From Cephalopachus bancanus (lineage: Eukaryota > Chordata > Mammalia > Primates > Tarsiidae): a DNA stretch of 64,000 nt. Of this stretch, positions 23,178-36,000 are shown piece after piece. The stretch covers positions 2,389,501 through 2,453,500 of the forward strand of contig JAPVLO010000045.1 of assembly GCA_027257055.1 (NCBI GenBank), in the 5' to 3' direction. Within the stretch, counting starts at the first letter, position 1; the number at the start of each line of letters is the position of its first letter. Position numbers and translations under genes: made by a program. Below the pieces are notes generated by a model. The model had not been told where the DNA came from. It did no database searches and saw only the letters and a list, made by a program, of their open reading frames with translations.

Positions 23178-24939
23178 TAAGCCACAAAAAAATGAAATGC
23201 CTTGGCATCTACCTAACCAGAGAAGTGAAAGATCTTTTCAATGAGAACTACAAAATGCTGCCCAAAGAAATCAAGGATGACACAAACAAATGGAAAAACA
23301 TCCCATACTCATGGATTATAAGAATCAATATTGTCAAGATGTCCATCCTACCCAAAGCAATCTATAGATTCCATACAATACCCATCAAATTACTGACATC
23401 ATTTTTCTCAGACCTGGAAGCAACAATACAGACATTTATACAGAAACAAAAAAGAGCACAAATAGCCAAAACAATCCTCAGCAAAAAGAACAAAGTGGGA
23501 GGTATCACACTTCCAGTCTTTAAACTTTAATACAAGACTATAGTAACCGAAATACCCTGATACTGATATGGGAATAGACACATAGACCAAGGGAACAGGA
23601 CAGAAATTCAGAAGAAAAACATGGGCTCTCAACCAACTCATCTACAACAAAGCCACCTACAGCAATCACTGGAGAAAAGAGACCATATTTAGCAAATGGT
23701 GCTGGGAAAACTGACTGACCACATGCAGAAGAATAAAACTTGACCCCTACCTATCACCATATTTAAAAAATCAACTCAGAATGGATAAAAAAACTAAAGT
23801 AAAACCTCAAACTATAAAAAACCTTATAGAAAACACACTTATGCCCATTGGAGTAGGCAATAAATTATTGACCAAGTCCCCAGAAGCAAATGCCATAAAA
23901 GCTAAGATAAACAGTAGGACCTCATCAAGCTGAAAGCTTTTGCACAACAAAAGAAAGTGTCAAGAGAGTAAAGAGGCAACCCACAAAATGGGAAAAAATA
24001 TTTGCAAATTATGCATCTTACAAAGGCCTAACATTCAGGATCTACAAGGAACTTGAAGCAAAAAGGAAAAAACAAACAACCCCATTAAAAAGTGGGCAAA
24101 GGAGATTAATTAACATTTCTCAAAAGAGGACATACAGGCAGCCAACAGACAAATGAAAAATTTCTCATCCTCACTAATCAGTAGAGAAATGCAAATCAAA
24201 ACTACAATGAAATACCATCTAACTCCAGTAAGGATGGCTAACTTTAATAAGTCAAAAAACAACAGGGGCTGGTGCAGCTGCAGAGAAAAGTGAACACTTC
24301 TACACTGTTGGTGGGAGTGCAAGCTAGTTCAATCTCTATGAAAAGCAGTGTGGCAATTCCTAAAAGAACTAAAAATTGTCCTTTCATCTGACCCAGCAAT
24401 CCCTCTCTTGGGAATATACGCAGAGAAACATAAATCAATCTACAAAAAATATACCTGTCCATGCATGTTTTATGCCACACTATTCATAGTAGCTAAAACA
24501 TGGAACCAACTTTACTGCCCATCGAAAGTGGAGCAGACAAAGAAAGTATGTACATATACATGATGGAGTATTATGTAGCCATAAAGAGAAACAAAATCAT
24601 GGACTTCACAGCAAATTGCATGAAGCTGGAGATCATAATACCAAGTGAATTAGTATAGAAACAAAAAACTGAATACCTCATGTTCTTATTCATAAATAGC
24701 CCCCCTGAACTTCAGTCACATTAGCACAAGGGAGGGATTAGCAATCTCTGAGCACTGCTAGGGAAGGAAGAGAGAAAGGAGGTTAAGGAGCACATGACAG
24801 CACAAAGGTTACCTGGTCTGCTACCAGGGGAAGTGAAGGCCAATTAGAAGCCCAAATATCACCAGCATGCAGCCAACTTATGCAGTTGATCCTTACTTGT
24901 ACCCCACATCACTACAATAAAATAAAACTTTAAAAAGAG
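23178..24939 (+). mobile_element. L1 LINE (copy I), 5'-truncated, with target-site duplications
   Basis: Sense L1 starting in the ORF2 region after the reverse transcriptase core and ending in ACAATAAAATAAAACTTTAAAAAG. The 10-bp duplication TATACTATTT occurs at 23168-23177 and 24940-24949, which fixes both ends. Truncation removed the promoter, ORF1, the endonuclease and the catalytic core. Confidence 0.92.
23192..23530 (+). pseudogene. L1 ORF2 fragment after the reverse transcriptase core
   Basis: An open run of 112 codons: [20 protein letters not shown]..., [20 protein letters not shown] and [15 protein letters not shown]. This is the thumb-side region of ORF2p, well conserved here. A stop follows at 23530, and downstream ORF2 is split among frames (for example 24348-24563). 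It has no start of its own. Confidence 0.88.
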
Positions 24940-24949
24940 TATACTATTT

Positions 24950-27900
24950 CAAACAACAAGCATGTCTATTCTAACATGTGCACTAAGATGTGAAAATATT
25001 TTACTTTAATCAAGGCAATTATAGACCCATTTTATGAGTTATATCAATATAATGGGAAAAGTTTGTGATTTAAATTCTACAATGATGTACATAACCTTTG
25101 ACAATAATAGAAATGAGTTACTGTATTCATATTGTTATAAATATGTGCTTGGTTTCTTTTGAATTATATAAATTTAAACAAGTGACATTTTAAAAAGGTG
25201 ATATTTTAATTTAAAGTATTGTCTTAAGTCCTCTTTCTAAGACAAAGGTGGACCGTGGAGGAGGTTTAAGAAAGAAATTCAAGAATAGTAAATAAAGGGA
25301 AAAGTACAGAATTCAAGCTTTATAACTCAAATATACTCAATCAAATAAATTCTATATAGAACTGTGAGATGTACTCATTGTGGACAAGTATTTGCTCTGA
25401 TATATGTTTACAACCTGTAACATTAAAACTTTTTTTCTTGTGCAACCTTAGCAACCTTGGCCTAGACTCCTGAAAAAGAACTATCATAAATGTCTTTTTA
25501 TTTCTTATTTCTAATTCCTGGTACAGCAACTGACATAATGTAAGCCTCAATGAATGTTATTGGACTAACATGCAAAATTTTCCTTGCTTATTTTGAATAA
25601 ATTGTCTTATTATTATTCACTAGCTCTGTACTATGTATGACTTAAAATTCTTATTTGTTAGCCTAGATTTCCCTTATCTCCTCTCAGTGACATCTTTGTT
25701 ACATTCGATATTAACTATATGGGCATAAAAATATCTATAACTATGGGTGAAGAAAGGGAAGGAAAAACCAAACTGCTCACCAATGTAGGAGGTTGAAAGT
25801 TCTATTCTGTTTTTCATATATGTATGAATAATCATATAACGTTTTCATCCAAGTAGGAAAAGACAAGAAATACCATATGTATCTTCAGGAGACAGACATA
25901 GTGCCCTGAACAGAAAATGTGAAAGGGGAGAAAATGGAAACTAGATACAGAATCTGCACCAAAAATGGCTCCACCCCCTCGCAGCTGCAAAGTTCTGTCC
26001 ACAGAAAGGTTTCTTGGAGACACAAGTCATTTGGGGTGAAGGTACCAAATCACTCATTGAGACAGAGATGGAGAGTGAGAGCAAGGGAATGCACAACGTT
26101 TGCAGCAAACAGAAAATAAGCTAGAAGAGACCCTCACTAGGAATTATGACAATAAGGAGTGTCATAGGCTAAGCAGAATAAACTTCTCTACATTGTTCCA
26201 CTAAAGACATAAGAGGATTAAGTCTTTGCTAGTTAACTTGTTATCTCAGTTATGGACTCTCCAATTGGGGGATTTTAATTTTTGCCAATAAAAGGATGAT
26301 TTCACACAATGGTTCACCAGGGTAAGAAATGAGGCTACCCTTTTTCATAGCCTTGTTTTCCGTGATACTGTGGAATTCAGTAAAAGCCTCGTTCTGCGAA
26401 AGGTTAGCCCCTATTCCAATAAGCTCCAGACTGTTTGAACAATGAACATTTTAAATCAGCATAATTATATTTTACATGGCAATAAACACTTTCAGTTTAA
26501 GTGCGCATAATTTGTCTCTTTGTCTGACTCTCTTTGTTGTATTAGTTTTTCTCCGTGGTGAGCATAAAATAACAGGATTTGTGATGATTCCCTAGAGATT
26601 ACTCTTTTTTCCTTTCTCTTTTAAAAAAGCTCAAGATGCTTTGTTTATTTTTTAAAAGAAAGAAAAAGAAAGTTGAATTTTTAGAGAAAAAAATATCTCC
26701 AGGTTTTTGTTTTCGAAAAAATGTAAACAGGTTGTGAATGTTAAAAGGTATTCTTACTGCAAGAAACCAGGTTTCCCAGATTTTTCTGCATATCTTCTCA
26801 TTTTCCGTTCCATGGCCTGGAAGTTGGTCTCACTCAAGGTTGGTTTTCTAGCTTTGATTGGTATTCAAGCGGAGTGGTGAGTGTGTAAGGCTCTAATCCC
26901 TGCAACACATGGTAATTTTTTCATTCTCTCTCAGCCTCCACCTGTTCCATGGTCCAGTGGAGGACTGCAAATCCTATCAAGGGAGGGCAGCCCGACTAAG
27001 CCTGCCTCCCTGGCTTGAGTCCATCACATGTGCACTCGGGCTGCAGAGCACCCAGCCAGCTGCAGCCCAACGATCATGTTATCAGATGACGGATGGCTTC
27101 ATATCAGGTGTTTAAACTGACGAGCTGCCCCATCTGGGAAATGATTCGGGAAGTCTGGTCTCACTTGATGAATGGGAAAAGTGACAATGCCAATCAGAGT
27201 GACCCCGGCAGCCTCCCTGCTGCTGCCCCAGCAGCTACGGTCTCGTCTCTCCCACTGGTTTACTTTTTCAATTCCATTGTCACTCAGCTGAGGTTAGACC
27301 TACTGTCACTAAATTGTCACTAAATTATATCATTAATCCAAATATTTACCTTGCAAGAACCTTCATGAAATGGATGCCAGGTCTCCAACAGACTCATGGT
27401 CAGAATTTGAGTGCAAGGAGGATTCAGTCCAATAATTTTAGAGGTTGTTTCAGATGGCTTTTTGCAGCCTGCTTTGAAGTAATTATGGTTATTTTGGAGG
27501 GAACTGCATGTTTTACCTGGAATTCAAGCCAGGATCCTCTACAATCAGAAATACAAGAGGATTCAACATGTTGTGCACAGGTCTGAAGACTATAAATTCC
27601 TCTAAAAAATTAGGTGACAAGTAAAAATTGATGTCCCTTTGCAAATATTTGAAGGACATTCTTAAAATGGCTTTCCCAAACTACCATTATGGGATGGTTT
27701 GTGACTTGATAACATGGTTTTAAAGAATTAAAGTTAATAAGAACCTGTGCTAGCCATTGCCAACTTTTGCTCAGTATCGTATGCCTGTAGGGAATATGTA
27801 TGCTTAAGGCTAGATTTACAGAGCACACGACAAAATCAAAATTTCAATCAGTGGAATCGATGTTCCATCACCCCCTTGATGTTGTATTGTGAAGACACAG

Positions 27901-28530
27901 TCTATTTATAGATAGTATACCATATCAATTACTCATCATAGCAAATATCAAATAATGGAGATTAAGCACAATGCATGCACACTTCAAAAATAATTTTCTA
28001 TGCAATATTTATTTTCATCAGCAATTCCAAGTGACTGTGAAAGACTCATGAGCCTAACATCAATTGTTTTATTTTTAATTTAAAAATATATTGTCGTCTA
28101 TGTCTTCGATGAAAATGCTGCTTTGTCCACATCATTTTTTTGCAACCATGAACAGTGAATAAACAAAACAAAGGGGGAGTTTAATGGGAATGACAGCACA
28201 GCAGGCATATTTATGATTTAGTATCATTTCAGTTTTCATCCACGAAAATTGTCAACCATTCCAGGAATAAAAAAATAAAATGCTACATACTGTATAGTAT
28301 AACCTCTTTAAATTGGCAATTTGTGGCTGTTTGATAATTCACTCTTAAGCAAACCTCCACCGCTTGCTACCTGCTGTATTCATTAGCCTGTCCATCTTCC
28401 TATTCCCTGTAGAGAATGCAAAACTAGGATTGTTAGAAAAATGTCAGGCTGCTGTGTATATTTGCTACTTAATACATGTATATATGTTCACCACGTATTT
28501 TTATGCAATTGTTTTAGAAAGATGAGCAAA
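24950..28530. other. Repeat-free island, left part
   Basis: About 3.6 kb without any Alu, L1, L2 or MIR I can recognise, unusual for this window. Sequence is complex and moderately AT-rich. Small open stretches at 27093-27323 and 27314-27586 (plus) have no start context or splice framing that I can defend. Possible non-coding regulatory DNA (see findings). Confidence 0.5.
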
Positions 28531-28534
28531 CCCT

Positions 28535-28559
28535 TTTATTTATTTATTTATTTATTTAT
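28535..28559. repeat. (TTTA)n microsatellite
   Basis: About six TTTA units. Confidence 0.9.
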
Positions 28560-30591
28560 GGTCCAGGAGATAGTTATTAATGTTTTTTGGATGTTTTGCA
28601 CCAGATCCATTTTAGATAAATAATGCATTACACACTGTGTCATATGCAGTAGACTTTCTTTATTCAGCTATTGAGCATAATATGCAAACTCAATATAGAA
28701 ACTACCAAATTTTAGGAGCAACAGCTCTCTGTATGTGGCACATTTGCAAATATGGGTATTTCAGGGTGCAAATTAAAATAGTTTGATGCACCATATCACA
28801 CTTTCTCAATGAAAGGGAAACTTTCCTTGTGCTTACTATAAACACTTCATTTACACGTTTATTTGAGACTTTGTTAAATTAGATTATGTAAACACAGGCT
28901 GGATAGCAAGTCAGATTTAATACACACGAGTTTTAAAACTGACTTGCATGCAGAACATAAAAGTATAAAGAACTTCACCAAGATTTATTGATTCATGTCA
29001 AGGCATCATTACTTTTCAAAGTGTGAAAAATGATCATATATTTATGACCTGCCGACTGAAGCTGTTTTGTGAATTAGCAAAAGCTCTGGAGAGGAGCAGC
29101 CTAATTGCATTATCATAGAATCAGAGATGGTTGTCAATTTCCCCCATTTAGCTTTTCTCCTTTAGTTTGTTAAAATGAAGGTGCCATACGTTGGTTGAAT
29201 TCACTAATACCCTGATGAATGAGGTATTTTCCCAGTAGACTGGCTACCAGTATAAACAGTGAATTAGGAATGATAGACCATCAATCATATCTCCTTCAAA
29301 TAGATCTCTGCCCTGAGATTATTCATAATATATTAGGGCCACTTAAAAAGTTTTCACGCAGGATTCACTGATGAAAAGAATTAAATAGTCCATAATCTTC
29401 AATGTCTCCTGTGGAAGCAAAAGTAGTAAAGTAGGTCATTTTCTTCATTAGCACAACTTTCATTAATTGTCCCTTTCATTTCAGTTGTATTATTTCTTTT
29501 TTTTAAAAAAAATGATACTGTTCACCTTATATTGGTTACTGTTCTTTAGCAATAGCCTAATTGAAAGAGTATATTCTATTGTTTGCTAGTTATTTCCTCT
29601 TTACAGGAACCATCAGTTAAAGGTGAAACCATGAGAAACTCACATCATCTGAATAAATACTCACTAACCGCTTATATTTTTGGCATCTATGAGTCTAGGA
29701 TGACCTGGTGATTTATGCGGTGTTTTTTTTGGTTTTTTGGGGTTTTTTTTTTTTTTTTTTTTTTGGTTTTTTTATGAGGAGGGTCAGATCTTGCCCTCAG
29801 GCGCCCATGTATGGTTCCCCTGGGGTTTTGTCCTTTAATGGAAATTATGAGTATGCATCCAAGGGCAAGATTCCTCCCAAAGGGATTTACCCTGCCTCAA
29901 TGTGCAAACATAATTCTCATTAAAATTAATAGGAATTGTACACACACATCTAGGGAAGAAATAGACTCCTAGGTTCAGATTGCCTCATTCTGTTTCATGC
30001 AAAAGATGACAGGGTCTGCCCCGGAGGTGGGTGCGCAGCCAAAGGTTTGAGAGTTTAGATAAGCAATCAGAACTTCCAATGCTCTCTTATACCATGTGTG
30101 AGGTTCTACAAATTCTATTTTTCTTTTTTCTTTTTCATTACAAGAGATTGTACAGGGAACCTAGCTAGTCTCTTATTTGCTAAGATTTTCTCCAGTATTT
30201 AATTATTTCCGTGATTTCTTCTCCAGGGAGTTTAGGGAAAACTGGGCATTGCTTATACTTGATTCCCGAGTTGAAGGTTTTGGATCATTTGTATTTATCA
30301 GAATCATTGGACCATAATATTTGTCTATTCTCTCCTTTTGTAATGCTTCAAAAATACCTCTTATTTGACTGGATAAGTGGTATTTAACTCCTGGTGTGTT
30401 TTAAGGTCTGAAAAATCAGCTCTTTATTCTGGGGAAATGCAGCTTTAATGCACACATTGCTAAACTTGTAAATTCAACAAAACAACCTCTATAGATCAAC
30501 TGAATCTATGTAGCATGAAGAAAAGAAGAGTAAACTTGGAATTCCCCTTTATGTGATCAATTCTATTGATGTCACAAAAATCAGCCCATGA
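28560..30591. other. Repeat-free island, right part
   Basis: Complex sequence without a recognised repeat, broken only by an impure T/G-rich run at 29720-29772. The stretch 28900-29350 has many TAAT-core motifs. Confidence 0.5.
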
Positions 30592-30604
30592 AAAAGTATA
30601 ACTT

Positions 30605-30893
30605 GCCGGACTTGGTGGCTCAGCCTGTAATCTCGCGCCTTTGGGAGACTGAGGTGAATGGATTGCCTGAACCCGCGGGTTCAAGACCCGCCTGGGCAGT
30701 GAGACCTCATCTCTACAATAAAGCAAAAAATCAGCCGCGTGTGGTAGGGCATGCCTGTAATTCCCGCTACTTGAAAGGCTGAGGTGGAAGGATCGCCGGA
30801 GCGCAGCAGGTTGAGGCTGCGGTGGCCGGGAGCGGCCACTGCACTCCAGTCTGGGCGACAGAGTGAGACTCCAACTCAAAAAAAAAAAAAAAA
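30605..30893 (+). mobile_element. Alu SINE with 13-bp target-site duplication
   Basis: Complete dimer of the lineage-specific family with right-arm GTGGCCGGGAGCGGCCAC. AAAAGTATAACTT occurs at 30592-30604 and 30894-30906. The B box reads GGGTTCAAGACCC inside a GCGGG/CCCGC stem. Confidence 0.97.
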
Positions 30894-30906
30894 AAAAGTA
30901 TAACTT

Positions 30907-31559
30907 TACCCCTTTGGGGAAAAAAGTCTTATTTTTAAAAACAGAATAATTCGAAAAACACTAATGTAACTACTCTGAATCTTATCTAAACAAGAATTTC
31001 TAAATCTTCTCACTTATAAAAGCCAGGTTAGTGTAGAAGAAATATTAGTGCTTTTATTGACATAGTTTCCTCAATGTAAATAGCATATTTAAAATTAAAG
31101 ATTTTTAAGATTCCCTCAAGAAGTAGATATCCAAATCAATTTTGACATCAATCAAACCACAAAGCTGTGTTAATAAAGAATGTGTACACAATAAGTAGAC
31201 TCTGCTAGAAAATATAATATGTATAAGTCGTCATATTTTCTTGAAAGAAAAAAACTGCAGAAAAGTAGAACATTCACATGACTGTATAAACAGACAAACC
31301 TCCCATTTTTTAGTGACAATCAAATTGGGCAAGTAGTTTACTGAATCATGAAATATTTCCAAGCAAACCCAATAAATCAAGTGTTGAGACTCAGTTGTGT
31401 TATTGGCACACTTACATTTTAAACATTGTTTATATCTGAGTAATGAGTCTGAGGCTTAGGAAAGAATTTTGAAGATAAATATAAGTAAGATGATGTCAAT
31501 TTTTCAGTAATTCAACTTCTTATTCCAAAGTAGATTTTAGGTTACCATCTTGAATGCTC
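30907..31559. other. Unassigned AT-rich sequence
   Basis: No repeat or gene recognised. Confidence 0.45.
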
Positions 31560-31763
31560 CTTCTTGTTGTCAGGGACACCATTATTTCCTGATTCCATCT
31601 CTTTTATTGGATATTCTTCCTTCTACAGCATCCTGTAACCTTTGATGTCCCCCAAGTATATTATCAATTTTTCTGATATTACAGGCACCCTTTCTTGGTT
31701 ATATTACATTCATGTCTAGGCTGCAGCTACTGCTTTTATACCAGTGATTCCCAAATTGTTATT
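31560..31763 (+). mobile_element. L2 LINE, left piece of a split copy
   Basis: Diverged sense L2. The right edge reads CCAGTGATTCCCAAATTGTT, matching the L2 segment that precedes the text resuming at 32429. Confidence 0.5.
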
Positions 31764-32428
31764 CAGTAGTTACCGCTTATCGACAGGATACATTCCAAGG
31801 CCACCAGTGGATGCCCGAAGCTATAGATAATACCAAACCCTATTTATACATTTTTTCTGTATGTACATACTTATGATAAAACTTAATTTATAAATTAGGT
31901 GTAGTAACAGATCAATAGCAACTAAAAATAAAATAGAACAATTATAACAATATACTGTAATAAAAGTTATATAAATATAGTGTCTTTTTCTCTCTCCCTA
32001 TTTTTTGTACTCTACTTATCCTTCTTCTTATGATATGAAATGATAAAATGCCAATTGTAGAGTTGAACTAAGGTGAATGACGTAGGCATTGTGACGTAGC
32101 ATTAAGTTACTATTGGCCTTCTGACAATACATCAGAAAGAGGATCATCTGCTTGAGGTGACCCTGGATCATCAAACCATAACGATGTCAATGGTTGGATG
32201 TCAGGAACAAACAATGTTTATGACACACAGGACAAAGAAAGGATTTGTGTCCCGGGCAATACAGAGCAGGATAGCAAAGGATTTCATCATGCTACACAGA
32301 AGGGTGTTCAACTTAAAACTTACAAACTGTTTATTTCTGAAACTTTCCTTTTAATATTTTTATACTTCAGCTGACTGTGAGTAACTGAAACCTCAGAGAG
32401 CTAATCTGCAGATAAAGTGGGATTACTG
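31764..32428. mobile_element. Tigger-type (pogo/Tc1) non-autonomous DNA transposon
   Basis: About 665 bp with inverted ends: CAGTAGTTACCGCTTATCGAC at the left and GATAAAGTGGGATTACTG at the right. The interior has TACATTCCAAGGCCACCAGTGGATGCC and GTAACTGAAACCTCAGAGA, typical of this group. A TA follows the right end; the left flank now reads TT. No transposase is encoded. Confidence 0.75.
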
Positions 32429-32640
32429 TATCATACATTGGCCACTTTTCTGAGTTCTAGATTCTATTAAAAATCACTTTCTTCAAATTACTACTTGACC
32501 GTTCCTCAAGTGTCTACAACTCAATATGGACACTAAAAGGAGCTTTCCTTTTGCTTTATAGTTATTTTTACCTTCTTAGACAACTCGGATTAATAATGAC
32601 AAACATAAGAAACCAGAAAGGCCTGGGAAATGCTCTTATT
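32429..32640 (+). mobile_element. L2 LINE, right piece of the split copy
   Basis: Resumes L2 sense sequence after the Tigger: CTGAGTTCTAGATTC, CTACTTGACCGTTCCTCAAGTGTCT and CTCAATATGGACACTAAAAGG. Order with 31560-31763 is collinear. Confidence 0.55.
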
Positions 32641-33564
32641 TTCTCTCATATCATAATAAGCAGAATATAAGCTATAAAGCTAACTCTATATACAATGATA
32701 GAGCATATCATCCTAAAAGAACTAGTTCAATAATAAATGTTGTACAAGTACAGGTATAATTACTTATTTTGAACAAATGTGCATCTGCTTAAAATGATTT
32801 ATTTCAAATTACTTGTGTGAGCTTGCTCTCCCTCCTGAAATTAAACTATCACCTACAAAATATTTTTCACCATTTATTGCCCTGGCTAAGGAAATGGAAA
32901 ATTTACTTGAAAATTATTAACATCTATATGACCTTTCATATAGTGATTGCCATATGTGTCTGAAATTGTTTCTGTTTGTAATATATGAAAACAAACTACA
33001 TTTTTAATTCTATATATCTTGGTGTGTATAAACACCCTTTTAGTTCCTTACTGTTAGATAAATTAGCAAGCATGAATACAGAAGTATCTAAATACATAAA
33101 TAACAGGTCAGTTAAATTCAGTTGTACACCAACAGAAGCCTTTTTCAAATGGACAAAGACTACATATGAGTTTACTCTTTCTCTTCTTTCTTGTCTTTTA
33201 TTTTGAATTTATAAAAGTAATGCATATATAAATACATACTGGTCAAAAAAGAAATCAAGCAGTACGAGAACATATAGAATAGCAGTGAAGGTCTCTCTTA
33301 CCTACCCCAATCTGACACCATGAAGGTAAATAAAATTAATAGTGTTTATTTGCCTGTTTTGTCATAGCCATAAATCCAGCACCTAGAATTATCAATAGCA
33401 CATATGAGTGTTCACTAGATAATTGTCAAATTAATTAATATCTCTTCCAGTTATTTGTATATATCTGCAAGTATATGCAACATTGACGTGACATTCTGTC
33501 CTGTGACATTTTTGTTACTACTACATCTATCAGCTTTCGCCCTGTATCTCATTTTTAAAATACA
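32641..33564. other. Unassigned AT-rich sequence
   Basis: No supported feature. A 73-codon open stretch at 32985-33206 is probably chance. Confidence 0.45.
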
Positions 33565-34560
33565 TTTTATTGTGTATATTGAAGTCATACAACATGATGC
33601 TACAAGATACATATATAATAAAATAATTACTGTAGTGAAACAAATTAGCATATTCATCATTTCCTAACGTTGTCCATTTTTACCCCCTGTGACAAAAGCA
33701 GCTATAATCTATTAAATAATCCTGTTATTAACTATAGTCCTCACGTTGTACACAGGATCTTTCAACTTGTTCATCCTATATATTTGCTGTTTTATATGCT
33801 TTGACCTATATCTTTCTATTTCCTCTCCTACCCCAGACCACTGTGTTATTCTCTATAACCACTGTTTTATTCTCTCTTTAAATGTTTGAACTTTTAAAAA
33901 AAGTTTCTACATATAAGTGAAATAATGCAGTATATTTTTGCCTGTGTCTGGTTTATATTTTTATTTTTAAGAGTTGCGTGATTTTTCATACTATGGAAGA
34001 ATCATTATTTATTTAATTGTTTTCCTCTATAGTGTAACTATCTTTTTACCACTGTAACCAATGCTACAATGATTATATTTAAATCTTTAAGTTTATGTGC
34101 ACAAGAAAATATTTTTGCGGAATAGATTTCTAGAGATGAAATCGTTGGTCCAGGGATGTACAAACATTTATAACTTACTAGATAGTTCTATATTGCCCAA
34201 TATATGCTCTTACTAATAGTATATAAACTATCAAGTATCCCAAAACTTTGCAAACTTTATAAATATGATGAAGAAATAAATGTGTCTACAAAATTGGTGC
34301 TTTAATTTATATCTCAGTTATTTCCTTTAAACTTGAACTACTTACTTCTCAGACATTTTTCAGACATGCCCATTATTTGTTTATATACATAAACAAATAT
34401 ATATATATATATTCCTGGTTAATAAATTTTAATTATCTTTTTGTTACTGACTCATAAGTGTTCTTTTTATATTATGGATACTAACTTTTGCCTATTATTG
34501 ATGTTGTAATATTGCTTTCTGTTGGTTTGCTACTCACCTTTTACAAGACATTTTAAACTG
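33565..34560 (-). mobile_element. Old L1 3' UTR and ORF2 end
   Basis: Antisense L1M-like 3' region: ACTATAGTCCTCACGTTGTACA, CTTGTTCATCCTATATATTTG and TCTACATATAAGTGAAATAATGCAGT. The portion beyond about 34080 is more diverged and may belong to a related half-L1. A short (TA)n occurs at about 34398-34412. Confidence 0.7.
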
Positions 34561-34843
34561 TATTTATTTACATCTGTGAAAATATTTTTATGTCCCTTGG
34601 GTTTTCTACTTTACAGAGTTGGGCCTGTCTCTGTGTACTGTTCATAAAAGGATTACTTTTGGGGGCAGGGGTTATTGTTTGCTTGTCTTATATTTAGCTC
34701 TTTGTTCTACCTCAAATTTATTTGTGTGTGTAATATAAATAAAATATTTTTTCTAAATCAATATTTAAATGTCTCAGTATTAGTTTTAAATATTTTATAC
34801 TTCTGCTGCTAATTTTAAAAATGCTTATAATATACTAGCTTCG

Positions 34844-35150
34844 GGGCTGGGTGCAGAGGCTCATGCCTATAATCCTAGCACTTTGGGAGGCCAAGGTGAG
34901 TGAATTGCTGAGCCCATGGGTTTGAGACCAGCCTGGGCAACTTGGCGAGAACTCATCTCTACAATAAATCAAAAATTAGCTGGTGTGGTGGTGTGTGCCT
35001 GTAGTTCTACCTACTTGAAAGGCTGAGGTAGAAGGATCTCCTGAGCCCAGCAGGTCAAGTCTACGGTGGCTGTGATCATGCCATGGCACTCCAGCCTGGG
35101 AGACAGAGTGAAACCCCAACTTAATAAAAAACAAACAAACAAAAAAAAAA
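34844..35150 (+). mobile_element. Alu SINE, older copy
   Basis: Dimeric Alu beginning GGCTGGGTGCAGAGGC, with CTCATCTCTACAATAAATC between the monomers and an A-rich tail with AAAC repeats. More substitutions than the copies at 49991 and 58971. Confidence 0.95.
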
Positions 35151-35194
35151 CAACTTCCCATTTTTGCTTCTTACAAATTCCTTATTGTTTCATA

Positions 35195-35780
35195 CAGAAA
35201 TAATATTAAATTCAAAGTGTACAAAGGGGACCAGAAAAAAAACCAGGATTCATCTATAAAAAATTGTATATTTATTTTTACATTTCAGTCACTTTCAAAA
35301 TACTCTCCATTTGATGCAATGTAACTATCAAAATGCTTTTCTCCACTGCTCAAACCAGTTTTTGAACTCATTGATTCTGATGCCTTTTAGTGCATTTACT
35401 GTTTGTTTCACCTCTTCCACAACGGTAAAATGGCTGGTTCCCTTTGAGGACATTTTTAAACTGGGGAAGCAAACAACAACAACAGAAAACCGCTTATGGT
35501 GAGATCAGGTGAATAGGGAGGGTGGGGCATGAGGGTCACAGGGTTTTTGGTCAAAACAAACAAACAAACAAACAAAAAAGCAGCTGAACACTCATTGTGG
35601 TGTGGGCAGTTTGTTAATATAAATCACCTATCATGAAACGGACAAACTCATTGAGAGACTCTCCAAAAAAGAATTTACTGAAGCAAAACCAGCCTCACTA
35701 CAACGCTAACTGGTACACTGATGCTGATGGATTCCTAGAACACTCACCTAGCAAAGGAAGCCTGTACCACAAGAGGCCTG
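35195..35780 (-). pseudogene. mariner transposase relic
   Basis: Mariner transposases cut and paste their element by a DDD/E RNase H-like catalytic domain. On the minus strand, from about 35650 down, conceptual pieces follow the C-terminal half of a mariner transposase: CPHHNECSA, then a FK.VLKG segment, EEVKQTVNALKGI and FEQWRKAFDSYIASNGEYFESD (about 35290-35440). Frameshifts and stops split it. The edge near 35210 has GTGTACAAAGGGGACCAG. A related relic lies at 58333-58841. Confidence 0.75.
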
Positions 35781-35844
35781 CCCTCAAAAAAATAACATAT
35801 ATTTTTATATAAAGTATTTTTATCTGCCTATAAGTTTGTGATGT

Positions 35845-36000
35845 AGGTACTATTTTTATACTTATTCACAGAAAACCACATGGTATAGCATAATTAAGTA
35901 ATTTTCCCAAGGACTCATAGATAGTAAAGGTTAAGAATGGGTTTGCAACAGTTTATTGAACGACAGAATCCATCCTTTTAATCATTACTCTATAATTTTG
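35845..36000 (-). mobile_element. MIR SINE fragment
   Basis: Antisense MIR pattern: GTACTATTTTTATACTTATTCACAGA, TTAAGTAATTTTCCCAAGGACTCATAGATAGTAA. Confidence 0.6.
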
